Positions 26,135-35,107 of a DNA stretch of 64,000 bases are shown piece by piece. The stretch is from Jingyaoa shaoxingensis (lineage in GTDB: Bacteria > Bacillota > Clostridia > Lachnospirales > Lachnospiraceae). The notes under the pieces were generated by a model. It was given only the letters and a program-made list of their open reading frames with translations. It was not told the DNA's origin and ran no database searches. Where the stretch lies: positions 434,001-498,000 of the forward strand of contig NZ_JACRSZ010000001.1 in the NCBI RefSeq assembly GCF_014385005.1, given 5' to 3'. Both the position numbers and the translations under genes were made by a program. Each line of letters starts with the position of its first letter. The stretch's first letter is position 1.

Positions 26135-27592
26135 TTACCGGATCTGAAAAGGTTCTTCTGTCCATGGAATCTTATGCTGCTCCGCAAAGCCTTTATAAAT
26201 ATCCTGATATACTGCTTTCATCTGCTCAATCCTGTAAAACGCATTGACTCTCCGGTAACCGGCTTCTCCCATGCGCGCTCTGTCTTTTTCATATACTGCC
26301 ATTCGTACCATGGCATTGGCTATTTCTTCTATATTCATAATATGAGTCAGGATTCCCGCTTCGCCAAAATCATCCTTGCTGCCGTAGATCAGTTCACGGC
26401 AGTTTCCCACGTCGGTGGCAATGACCGGCTTATGTGCCGCATAGCTTTCCAGAATGGTCAGAGGCTGACCTTCGCTGATGCTGGTAAGCAGTGTGAAATC
26501 CATCTTTCCCAGGTAATCTTTGATATTGACTCTTCCCGTGAATTCCACATCTTTTACGCCCAGTGTCTCCACCAGTTCAAAGCATTCTCTGGCATATTTT
26601 TCATCTTCATCTGTCGGTCCCATAATCCAGAGCTTCAGATTCTCCACCTGTTTTTTTGCAAAATCAAATGCCTGTATCATGGTTTTAACGTCCTTTATTG
26701 GTGTCACACGTAAGATTGCTCCTACATTGATGTACTGTTTTTCCTCTTCATTTTTCCCGGGAAGGTCTGACAGTCCTTCCACTAAAATACCATTTGGCGT
26801 TACACGAATCTTCTCTTCCGGGCATCCCAGTTCCATCTGCAGTTCCCTGGCATGGTCAAACAGACAGGTCACCACATCTGCTGTATCATAAGCAAGCTGA
26901 GACATTTTCTTAAACTGTTCAATCCAGATATTCTTGTAAATTCCCTTTACCCAGGCTGCCTTAATCAGTTCTTCCTCTCTCTCTCTGGTATAGATACCAT
27001 GTTCTGAGATCAGTAACGAGCTTCCATGGAAATGCTTCGCCATACTCCCCAGAATTCCCGCATATCCGGTTGCCACACAGTGATACAAATCAGCCTTAGG
27101 CACGTCCATCCGGAGTGTCCAGAACATCGGCAGATAGATAGATCTTAACGTCCACAGGAAATCAGAAAAATTGATATTCTGGTAATTTCTGTTATAACAT
27201 TCTCTTGCAATTTCAAAGAAATCCGGTCCCATCAGCAGTTCATCTACTGAAAGGTTCTTCCTATGAAACAGGTCAAAAATCACACCCCAGTCTGTTTTAC
27301 GGTTCAGTACCATATTCAACAATTCATCATGCTGTTTATGTGAAAGATGCTCTTTTCTTCCTGACTTCTTTCTTCCACCCTCCCATTCACAGTCATCCAG
27401 ATATACTTCATAGACCTGTGTCAGATTCTCCGGTAATTCATACACGAATTTTCCCCTGAGTGATCTGTTCGCCACTATGGCAAGCAACACAAATTCTACA
27501 TTGGGGAAGGATTTGATCATACTGTTGATCCATCCAGAAACGCCTCCGACCACATATGGATAGCACCCTTCTGCTACAATACAAACCTTCAT
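26135..27592 (-). CDS. pelF: PelF-like glycosyltransferase (GT4)
   Basis: 485 aa. It begins MKVCIVAEGCYPYVVGGVSGW, the PelF signature start, and has GVILRVTPIKDVKTMI-like sequence (VGAILRVTPIKDVKT) and SISEGQPLTILESYAAHKP in the donor domain. PelF is the soluble polymerase that uses UDP-sugars to build Pel. The neighbours (pelG downstream; a DUF2194-like gene, pelE and pelD upstream) match Gram-positive pel loci. It lies 12 nt after the DUF2194-like gene. Confidence 0.93.
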   Translation of the reverse strand: MKVCIVAEGCYPYVVGGVSGWINSMIKSFPNVEFVLLAIVANRSLRGKFVYELPENLTQVYEVYLDDCEWEGGRKKSGRKEHLSHKQHDELLNMVLNRKTDWGVIFDLFHRKNLSVDELLMGPDFFEIARECYNRNYQNINFSDFLWTLRSIYLPMFWTLRMDVPKADLYHCVATGYAGILGSMAKHFHGSSLLISEHGIYTREREEELIKAAWVKGIYKNIWIEQFKKMSQLAYDTADVVTCLFDHARELQMELGCPEEKIRVTPNGILVEGLSDLPGKNEEEKQYINVGAILRVTPIKDVKTMIQAFDFAKKQVENLKLWIMGPTDEDEKYARECFELVETLGVKDVEFTGRVNIKDYLGKMDFTLLTSISEGQPLTILESYAAHKPVIATDVGNCRELIYGSKDDFGEAGILTHIMNIEEIANAMVRMAVYEKDRARMGEAGYRRVNAFYRIEQMKAVYQDIYKGFAEQHKIPWTEEPFQIR

Positions 27593-27604
27593 GTTCTACC
27601 TCTC

Positions 27605-29431
27605 TTATTTGCTGTAATGAAGTCCGGCAGTCTTTACCTGAATTCTTATCATTGGCTCTACGGCCTGAATCAGATATGCCCCTTCTTCAATCTCCGTCCA
27701 TGTACCGCCTTCTACATCTGCGATCTCTTCTCCATGTGTTCTAAGAATAAACCAGCTGCCCGGTTCTGAGGTCTGCAGAGTGATCTCATTCTCTGTCCGG
27801 CTCTGGGCAAAATCCAGATTCAGGAATGTTCTGGTTCTCGTATTACTTTCCGAAAGTGTTGTGCTGTCAAATACTGTGAATTTTTTCCAGTAAGTAAGCA
27901 GATTACTGGAAAAATGTTTCTGCATAATCTGCCATCTGTCCGTCTCACGCTCCGGCCAGAAGATATCCTGCATATTCAGCATTACATTGGTATAGCCCAG
28001 TGCACTCTGTATACTCCGCATTCTGATATCGTCACTGTAATGATAATTCATGCCGTCACTTGTGACAGCCTGTAAAGTCACTTCATCTGTGTAATAAGAA
28101 ATAACAGGTTCCTGCTCGGTATATTCACATACAAGAGTATTTACATTTTTCAGCAATTCTGTATCCATCAAATCTTTTACCTGATCCAGCTTCTGTTCTT
28201 CCGTAAACGCCGTTCCATATTGATAGCTGCTGTCAGCCTTTCGAAAAAATTCTGCATCCTGATCCAGCTTTTCTTTTAAAGAATCTGCCTTTTTATACTG
28301 TAGAGATAAACCAGCTTCTGCATTCTGTTCTTTCATCTGTTTCAGATAAAATACCAGTTCCTTACTGTTGCTCTCATTCTCATCCTGATAATCTGCCTGC
28401 GGCTGCATAAAACAGGTCATTTTCAGACCGCCCTTTTCCACGATAGATACCAGTGATGGCCACATGATATCTCTTCCGATTCCTGTTATTTGCTGACTGT
28501 ACAGTTCTATCATTTTTTCACTGTTTTCATCTGCAAATGCCGGAAAATTCACCATTGACAGATTCTGCGCATTTACCACCGGATACAGATAATATTCAGA
28601 TGCTTCTGCCACCATACCATCCAACAGTCCGAGCGCTGTGCTGTCCTTCATATAATCCCCGACTACTGCGAATACACTTCCACCTTCAATCCCATTTCTC
28701 CAGATAAGGCTTGGCAATTCTTCGTTCTTGATATTTTCACTCATCTCTGACTGATCAATCAGTCCCATCATATATGTCTTGGTACCACTTCCTACCTGAT
28801 ACCATGGTACTTCCAGCTGAAGATCCTGTCTTTCTTTTTCATCTTCATCCACCGGAGTTTCGTATGACACTTCTCCGCCAAGAAGAAGTTCCTTAAAAAA
28901 TCTCACTCCGGTTAGTTCTGTTTTTTTGCTTACTATATTATCAATTCCAAGAAACTGTTTCAATTCTTCATTATTGTCAATATGATCAGAATCTTCCAGA
29001 CATCCAAAAACAATCGTCACGCCGTTCTGAACCAGTTTTTCCAGTTTTTTCAGATGCTCTCCCAGAGCATACTTTTCCGATTCCAGGATCAACATACCCG
29101 GAAGTATCTCCGCATCTTCCTGAACTTCATCTACCGAACTGCATCTGGCAAAATTCCACTTGGCATAGGTGCACCATCTGTCTACTGCTTCTGCCATCTC
29201 TCCTGAAGCATTTCCCACAAAAAGTACATACTTTCTGTCTGTTTGGGTCAATGAATCCATATCCAACTGCTGCTTCTGCCATGCATCTTTTCCATCCACC
29301 TCTCTTGCAGTCAGATTGGAATTGATATCATAGGTATTCTGCCTGTCTCTGATCACCATGGAAAACTGGAACAAAAACAGCAATACAAACATCATGATCG
29401 CAATACTGAAAAAATTTCTTTTGGAAACCAT
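27605..29431 (-). CDS. DUF2194-like membrane-anchored protein of the pel locus
   Basis: 608 aa. One N-terminal membrane helix (about residues 8-26) is followed by a long extracellular part. The first half (about 65-300) has an alpha/beta pattern with FGCLEDSDH, like a flavodoxin or glutamine-amidotransferase-like fold. The rest resembles a polysaccharide-deacetylase-like barrel, without an obvious HxxxH metal site by eye. Proteins of this kind take the place of PelA in several clostridial pel loci (recalled association, not proven here). The assignment to DUF2194 is by gestalt and needs a profile search. It follows pelE after 64 nt and precedes pelF by 12 nt. Confidence 0.6.
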   Translation of the reverse strand: MVSKRNFFSIAIMMFVLLFLFQFSMVIRDRQNTYDINSNLTAREVDGKDAWQKQQLDMDSLTQTDRKYVLFVGNASGEMAEAVDRWCTYAKWNFARCSSVDEVQEDAEILPGMLILESEKYALGEHLKKLEKLVQNGVTIVFGCLEDSDHIDNNEELKQFLGIDNIVSKKTELTGVRFFKELLLGGEVSYETPVDEDEKERQDLQLEVPWYQVGSGTKTYMMGLIDQSEMSENIKNEELPSLIWRNGIEGGSVFAVVGDYMKDSTALGLLDGMVAEASEYYLYPVVNAQNLSMVNFPAFADENSEKMIELYSQQITGIGRDIMWPSLVSIVEKGGLKMTCFMQPQADYQDENESNSKELVFYLKQMKEQNAEAGLSLQYKKADSLKEKLDQDAEFFRKADSSYQYGTAFTEEQKLDQVKDLMDTELLKNVNTLVCEYTEQEPVISYYTDEVTLQAVTSDGMNYHYSDDIRMRSIQSALGYTNVMLNMQDIFWPERETDRWQIMQKHFSSNLLTYWKKFTVFDSTTLSESNTRTRTFLNLDFAQSRTENEITLQTSEPGSWFILRTHGEEIADVEGGTWTEIEEGAYLIQAVEPMIRIQVKTAGLHYSK

Positions 29432-29495
29432 TATTTTACTTCTTTTCCTCCTGCACCGGAATCTGTTCTTAGGGAAAAATACCTTCGTTTTTTCC

Positions 29496-30392
29496 CTACA
29501 TAAATGTTCGAATCAGTTCCAGCGTTTCATTATCAATCGTAATATCAAGCTCCCTCAGATCTTTCATAACACGGAAGAACTTTTCCTTCTCACCACACGA
29601 AAAATACAGTTTCAGTTTACAGGTATAACTGGACAGTACCCTCGGATACTGTTCCATCGCCCGTTCACACCATGTATCGCAGTCTGCATAGTCTTTTATA
29701 TCCAAAAGGCGCAGACAGATCTCTTCATAAGTGGTACTGCTGATCTTTCCTTTATCCAGCTGCCAGGCTGTTTCCAGTACCTCTTTCATTTTTTCTGTCA
29801 TAGAGTGCTGTTCCAGATCTGTGAGAACCTTCTGTTCCAGAATCGAATTCATATACTCTGCCAACCGTATGCAATTTTCTTCCTGCTGTTCATTTTTTTC
29901 CTGACACTGCAGATATTTTTCCTGTACCCCGCTTCGAAAGTCATTCAGCACATCCTGTAGAATCGAAGCTGCGTAATGTGACGTCTCCGAATCCTCACTA
30001 TTCAATGCCAGCGTGATGGACGCCAGTGACTTTCTGTAATCTTCTCTGATTACATTCAACATCAGGGTACGAAGACTTTTCTTATCCGTAACTTCCAGGG
30101 CTTCTTCCAAGGAAACCATATTTTTTTCCATGTCTTCGTCGGGATGTACGAATTTCTCTGTGCGGTCTTTGCTGAATACCACATCCGACAGATCCACTCC
30201 TCCGAATGAAAAAATCTTATAGAGAAAGAATGAGAGCAGAATAAATGCAGGTCCAATGACCGGACACAGAAGCATCATCACAGCCTTCATCCAAACACTT
30301 CCCAGCTTTTCTTTTCTCCTTATGTGATTCCAGATCAGATAAATCAGAACAATACACAGATTTACGATCAGTATCAGAATAAACAGTCTCAT
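29496..30392 (-). CDS. pelE: PelE-like membrane protein
   Basis: 298 aa. Two N-terminal membrane helices (about residues 2-18 and 36-58) precede a cytoplasmic helical region. That region contains SETSHYAASILQDVL, the PelE-type segment, and TPR-like repeats. PelE ties PelD and PelF together at the membrane in Pseudomonas (family knowledge). The start MRLFILILIV was chosen for its ATGA overlap with the pelD stop; a start four codons earlier (MSQRMRLF) is also possible. Confidence 0.75.
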   Translation of the reverse strand: MRLFILILIVNLCIVLIYLIWNHIRRKEKLGSVWMKAVMMLLCPVIGPAFILLSFFLYKIFSFGGVDLSDVVFSKDRTEKFVHPDEDMEKNMVSLEEALEVTDKKSLRTLMLNVIREDYRKSLASITLALNSEDSETSHYAASILQDVLNDFRSGVQEKYLQCQEKNEQQEENCIRLAEYMNSILEQKVLTDLEQHSMTEKMKEVLETAWQLDKGKISSTTYEEICLRLLDIKDYADCDTWCERAMEQYPRVLSSYTCKLKLYFSCGEKEKFFRVMKDLRELDITIDNETLELIRTFM

Positions 30393-32578
30393 TCTTTGTG
30401 ACATACCGCCATCTTCTCCACATTTTCTGTTTGATACCCCAGTTTCTTAAATCGTTCCTGCACAATACCTGCATTATCATTTGTGGTATTGGTCAGAAGC
30501 AAATACATATTTCCGTCTGACCTCTCTCCAAGATAGTCACTGTCTCTCATGTGCGCGGTGATTACTTCTGCACATTCCAGATATCTGTCTTTCTCAGTAT
30601 CTACTTTCAGCAGTACACATTCTACCAGATTCTTTCTTTCTGCATCCATATATGCCTGTACCAGAGATTCAAATGCCTCCGGCTCAAGAATTCTGGTTCC
30701 CTGTGTATATCGTTTTTCTTCCAGTGCCTGCATGTATCTCTGGGAACGCAGCACAGCATTCTGAATCAGGTAACTGACTACCGTCAGGAAATTAGCCTGT
30801 CCCAGTGTCATCTTCTCCCAACTCAGACCCCAGAGCATAATCATCATCTGTATCTGGCCGCCCTCATAGACTGCCCTGACCATCAGTGGATAATGCTCAT
30901 CCATATTCTTATTAATATACACTTTCTGTTCTGACAGTTCTTCGTAGATCTCTGTCATTTCTTTATAGCGGATGGAATTGCCAAGGCTTCTGGCCTTCTC
31001 AGAACTTGCCGAGAAAATACGGGCGTAGTCCCCGTTCACTACGTTGTAGATTGCCACATCTTTTGTCTGCATCAGCTTCTCCAGCATCTCCACCGCATAG
31101 AATATAACTTCATCCGGCATCCTCTGTTCCAGTGCCGCAGTGATACTGTAGATTTTCCCAATGCCGTCTCTGTGATCTACCAGTTGCTGTTCCATGACAG
31201 ATTTTACTCTGACATTACTCTGGTTGATATCCCGGATATCTGCGATCTGACGGCTCAGGTGTTCTTCCAGTTCCGTCCGCTCCAGCTGCATGGTTCGAAT
31301 CTGATCCCTCATATATCCCACTACCAGTCCCAGAATAAACAGCTGGGCGATCCATACATAAGTATTATAGTCAATCAATACTTCAAATCCACTTCTGGTA
31401 TACATCTGCCGGAACATATAGCCTGCTACAGCCAGAATTGCTGAAAATGTGGCCTGCTGCTGTCCATAGATAATGGCAAACAATAACACATATAATAAAA
31501 ATGGATCCAAGTTGGCAAAATACTGACTTCCCACAGTCCGGTTATTCATCATAAAAAACGGAATGAAACAGACCATATTTTCAAAGAATGGAAACAATGC
31601 CGCAATCAACCATTTCCATTTGTTCAGCATTCTTTCCCACCATGGTGCTTTCCGTTCCTCTTCATTCAGGAACACTGATTTATGCTTCTTCATGTAAGCA
31701 GCCATGTTCTTCACATTCTTCTGGATATCACCAAAAGCATGCATACCAAATTCTTCTTCAAACCGTCGCCCGGACAGCACACAACGCCCGCTCACGTCCG
31801 GGACCTCCACCAGATTGGATTCGCCTCCAATCTCTTTCTGCACCATAGCTGCCAGCTGCATTTCACTGACAATATCATTGGATGACAGATGATACCTGGC
31901 GTACTTATGCTGTCCCGCTTTCACAATCTGATAAATATATTCTACCGCATCATTCTCATCCAGTACGGAAAAGATATGATTGAGACCAGCTTTGATATGT
32001 CCGTCTTTCATACACTCCAGACACATCTGCGCCACAATATTGTCAACATCCTTCTTCTCTTTTGGAATGCCATACAGGTGATCCAGTCTCAGTGTCACAA
32101 TGTCCATATTACGGTTAACACGGAAATTCTCACACATCTCTTCTGCCTGAGACAGGGTATCTGCTTTCTGTCCTGTTCCTGAAAAGGCTTCATCTTCTTC
32201 TATGTCATTCACATGGTTTCCGCTGTATATCTCATCAGAGGAAAGAAAGATCACCCTTCCTTTTCCTGCCACAGAAGATGCCACAAGTATATTCACCAGG
32301 TGGGACATGAAGTGAACGGTTTCCCGTTCTTCTCCGTTCCAGTTATAATTCGTGTCAAATGCCCCTGTAAGAATCGTCACATCCGCATTCACGCTGTCCA
32401 GAATATCATTCAGATTCTCACAGTCATAGGAAAAATCATATCTTTCAAAGACTTTTTGATATTTATTATGGCGGTATTTGTCTCCAGTCAGAAGAAATAC
32501 TCTGTGTCCTTCCTTCCTCAGCTTCAGAATCATACTGTCCATCAGTCTGCTGGAACCGCCAATAAGCAGAATATTCAT
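30389..32578 (-). CDS. pelD: SDR-PelD fusion: epimerase-like domain joined to a c-di-GMP receptor-like PelD
   Basis: 729 aa. Residues about 1-300 form an NAD-dependent epimerase-like (extended SDR) domain: MNILLIGGSSRL and FLSSDEIYSG; the usual YxxxK is not obvious. About 320-435 hold four membrane helices, then a coiled coil (about 435-480), a GAF domain (about 490-625) and a degenerate GGDEF domain. There RDSD (678-681) is followed after five residues by SDGNM (687-691) in place of GGDEF. RxxD five residues before the signature is the I-site by which PelD binds c-di-GMP. So this is probably a c-di-GMP-sensing, non-catalytic receptor. The SDR part may make or sense a UDP-sugar (inference). 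It overlaps pelE by 4 nt. Confidence 0.83.
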   Translation of the reverse strand: MNILLIGGSSRLMDSMILKLRKEGHRVFLLTGDKYRHNKYQKVFERYDFSYDCENLNDILDSVNADVTILTGAFDTNYNWNGEERETVHFMSHLVNILVASSVAGKGRVIFLSSDEIYSGNHVNDIEEDEAFSGTGQKADTLSQAEEMCENFRVNRNMDIVTLRLDHLYGIPKEKKDVDNIVAQMCLECMKDGHIKAGLNHIFSVLDENDAVEYIYQIVKAGQHKYARYHLSSNDIVSEMQLAAMVQKEIGGESNLVEVPDVSGRCVLSGRRFEEEFGMHAFGDIQKNVKNMAAYMKKHKSVFLNEEERKAPWWERMLNKWKWLIAALFPFFENMVCFIPFFMMNNRTVGSQYFANLDPFLLYVLLFAIIYGQQQATFSAILAVAGYMFRQMYTRSGFEVLIDYNTYVWIAQLFILGLVVGYMRDQIRTMQLERTELEEHLSRQIADIRDINQSNVRVKSVMEQQLVDHRDGIGKIYSITAALEQRMPDEVIFYAVEMLEKLMQTKDVAIYNVVNGDYARIFSASSEKARSLGNSIRYKEMTEIYEELSEQKVYINKNMDEHYPLMVRAVYEGGQIQMMIMLWGLSWEKMTLGQANFLTVVSYLIQNAVLRSQRYMQALEEKRYTQGTRILEPEAFESLVQAYMDAERKNLVECVLLKVDTEKDRYLECAEVITAHMRDSDYLGERSDGNMYLLLTNTTNDNAGIVQERFKKLGYQTENVEKMAVCHKE

Positions 32579-32599
32579 ATTTTTCCCTTTCTATTCCAG

Positions 32600-33631
32600 T
32601 TATTTTTCAAACGACGATCTCTCTGGAAAGATCTGCTCTAATGCTGTGTTAATTTCATTCTTTGCTTTCTCAAAATCAATGTCATGATTACTGTCATTGA
32701 TGCAGACAATCTTTTTCTCCTGTCTGCAGATAGCCTTCACCAGTTTTTTATTATACGCTTCTACGTCATAATATCCACACATTTTTCTCACATTTGCAGG
32801 CACAAATTCTCCGCTCAGCTTCTGATATTCCCGCAGGACATACTGACTGATATCTTCTTTATGGCGAAATGGATGGCTGCATACCCGGTGAAGGAGTTCC
32901 GGTTCCAAACTCCATAGCTTACGGTAAGTATCTTTTAACAGTGGTGACGGTCCATGCACTGTATAGAATCCGGTAAAGCGTGGAAATGCCAATTCCAGCA
33001 TATTGTAAAAGAAATACATCGGCGGGTACCCCAGATGAAAATACGCTCCAGGCTGCTCCTTCATATTGCGATACTTATCAAAATACTTTGCCAGTACCAT
33101 AACATTGTTCAAATAAATATAGGGCATAACCGGATTGTCTGTATTCGCCACATCCGGCTGCAGTGCCAGCATATCCACTGGGTTACCATCTCTGAAAAAA
33201 TCTTCTTGGCAAACTTGATTTGTCAGAAACATATCGTCATTAAAATAAACAAACTGTTCTGCCAGATCCGGTATTCGATGAAAATTCCATTCAATCGTAT
33301 GGGAATTGAAAGTTGGACGGTATTCCTCCGGAATAAAGTCCTTATGATTTACAATATGAATCTTTGGATGTTCTGTATTTAGCCATTTCGGTAAATGTCC
33401 CCAGGTCACAAAATGGATTTTTCTCACCCACGGAGCATACTTCTCTACACCGCGAAACCAATACTGAAGATTATCCCAGTCCCGATAACGTTCTTTTCGG
33501 TCATCTATATCACAAGAATTTCCCTGCTTAATACTTATCCTTCTTTTTTCTTCCTGCCATTTAGAGTCATTCCCATCTACCCATATCATTACAAAGTCAA
33601 TGCTCTGCTCTCTTTTTTCTGTCGTACGCAT
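32600..33631 (-). CDS. Stealth family capsular polysaccharide phosphotransferase
   Basis: 343 aa. The CR1 motif IDFVMIWVDGNDSKW is near the N-terminus. EQFVYFNDDMFL of CR2 follows, then GPSPLLKDTYRKLW and a C-terminal region with the CR3/CR4-like SHPFRHKEDIS. Stealth proteins transfer sugar-1-phosphate from a UDP-sugar, making phosphodiester-linked polymers, and are related to GlcNAc-1-phosphotransferase of animals (family knowledge). Here it points to phosphoglycan decoration or a second polymer in the Pel-type locus. AGGAAT precedes the ATG, and it follows the DUF4832 gene by 60 nt. Confidence 0.9.
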   Translation of the reverse strand: MRTTEKREQSIDFVMIWVDGNDSKWQEEKRRISIKQGNSCDIDDRKERYRDWDNLQYWFRGVEKYAPWVRKIHFVTWGHLPKWLNTEHPKIHIVNHKDFIPEEYRPTFNSHTIEWNFHRIPDLAEQFVYFNDDMFLTNQVCQEDFFRDGNPVDMLALQPDVANTDNPVMPYIYLNNVMVLAKYFDKYRNMKEQPGAYFHLGYPPMYFFYNMLELAFPRFTGFYTVHGPSPLLKDTYRKLWSLEPELLHRVCSHPFRHKEDISQYVLREYQKLSGEFVPANVRKMCGYYDVEAYNKKLVKAICRQEKKIVCINDSNHDIDFEKAKNEINTALEQIFPERSSFEK

Positions 33632-33691
33632 TTTTATTCCTATCTCTAAGTACCTGTCTAAATTTTATCTGCCTGTCCATCCGAAATCTTT

Positions 33692-35047
33692 TTACCATAA
33701 GATATTTTTTCCATCTTCATATGTTCCTGTCATTGCGAGGCGAAGACTTGCTTTTCCTGTCATAGGATCCAGGATTCCTATACTCACATGATATTGTTTT
33801 CCCGCCAGATCCAATATGTTCCTGGTATCCAGATAAGTTTCTGCTTTTATAGTTTCACCTGGAAGCAATGAAGATAATATGACAGGAATCTCTTTCTCTT
33901 CTATTACATTTCCTGCTTCATCTGCCACATAAAGCCACACCGGCCAGTCTTTATAAAAAGGGGCTGCTCCATCATTTTCCCAGGTTATTTCCAGCTTTGT
34001 GCCTGTGTACCAATGTGAGAGCACAGCCTCTGAAATCCATATCCGATATCCCATATTTTTCAATATCGTTTCATATCCATCTGAATAACTGGCATTGGCT
34101 ATATTGGGGCCCAGAAAGGTCACATGAGATTTGCGAATCAGTTCTACTGTCTGAGAAAGATTCGTCTCCAGTATCTCTTCCATGGAAAGTGAACTGGTAA
34201 ATTCACCGCCCACAGGTGCCGTCTTCCAGAAATCCACCATGGCAGTCAGTCCATCCGGTTCTTCTGTCTGGCTGAGTTTACCACCATTCTCAATTTCTCT
34301 GAGCCAGGCATCTGTCTCACTAACATCTCCCGTCATATCGTTGTAAAGTCCCATACCATAGACTGCTGCATGAGAAAACGGTCTGCGCATTAAGAGTATT
34401 GCATCCGGAAAAGCACTGACCCATGCAGATACATATTTCTCTCTCACTGACTCTAGCGGAAGCCGCTGAATTCCCGCGCTATAGTTTACATGCCACTCTC
34501 CCCAGTGACCGAGACTTCCAAGCTCAATAAAGCTAATCAGCCCATCCTGTCCCAAATGCTCGCCAAGTGCTTTCACTGCTTTTGCATGGTATGCAACCAT
34601 TTGTTCATTATTGTAATCCGGAGCAAACCCTTTTCCAAATTCTACATCATACCAGGTTCCGGCATGATTCATCTTTTCATATAACCATTCTGGAATATCC
34701 ATGTGTTTTTCTTTTCCCGGAATATCGCAGACAAATCTTAAAACAATATGCTTTCCTTCTTTTCTCCAACGTTCCAGCTGATTCTCTTTTTCAATTCCTT
34801 CCCAGTTATATTTTCCTTCCTCCGGCTCCAGCTCCGCCCAGGTAATATCCATATAAAGCAGAGACACATCCTCTCTCACTTCTTCATTCCATGCACAGGG
34901 TGCATATCCCATAAGCGGATTGCCGAACGTCTCCTCTGTCGTCTCATATTCTCTCCTGTTTTTCCCAGTGCCAAGCCATATCACATTGATGAATATCAAG
35001 ATCAGCATTACAGGCACTGCCGCAAGCCATATTCGTTGCTTTTTCAT
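33692..35047 (-). CDS. Membrane-anchored DUF4832-type protein
   Basis: 451 aa. An N-terminal membrane helix (about residues 5-25) is followed by an extracellular domain. NPLMGYAPCAW, LLYMDITWAELEPEEGKYNW (a glycoside-hydrolase-like barrel strand), then IELGSLGHWGEWHVN lie in the barrel; the C-terminal 130 residues are a beta domain. Resembles family 42/DUF4832 hydrolase-like proteins, so it may trim or modify the exported polymer outside the cell (inference). The second ATG was chosen, 9 nt from GAGG; the first ATG two codons earlier is too close to it. Confidence 0.7.
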   Translation of the reverse strand: MKKQRIWLAAVPVMLILIFINVIWLGTGKNRREYETTEETFGNPLMGYAPCAWNEEVREDVSLLYMDITWAELEPEEGKYNWEGIEKENQLERWRKEGKHIVLRFVCDIPGKEKHMDIPEWLYEKMNHAGTWYDVEFGKGFAPDYNNEQMVAYHAKAVKALGEHLGQDGLISFIELGSLGHWGEWHVNYSAGIQRLPLESVREKYVSAWVSAFPDAILLMRRPFSHAAVYGMGLYNDMTGDVSETDAWLREIENGGKLSQTEEPDGLTAMVDFWKTAPVGGEFTSSLSMEEILETNLSQTVELIRKSHVTFLGPNIANASYSDGYETILKNMGYRIWISEAVLSHWYTGTKLEITWENDGAAPFYKDWPVWLYVADEAGNVIEEKEIPVILSSLLPGETIKAETYLDTRNILDLAGKQYHVSIGILDPMTGKASLRLAMTGTYEDGKNILW

Positions 35048-35107
35048 AGCCATTTTCCTCTTCTTCTGCTGACATATTCTAACTCTCTCCCCGGTTTCTG
35101 TGAAAAA

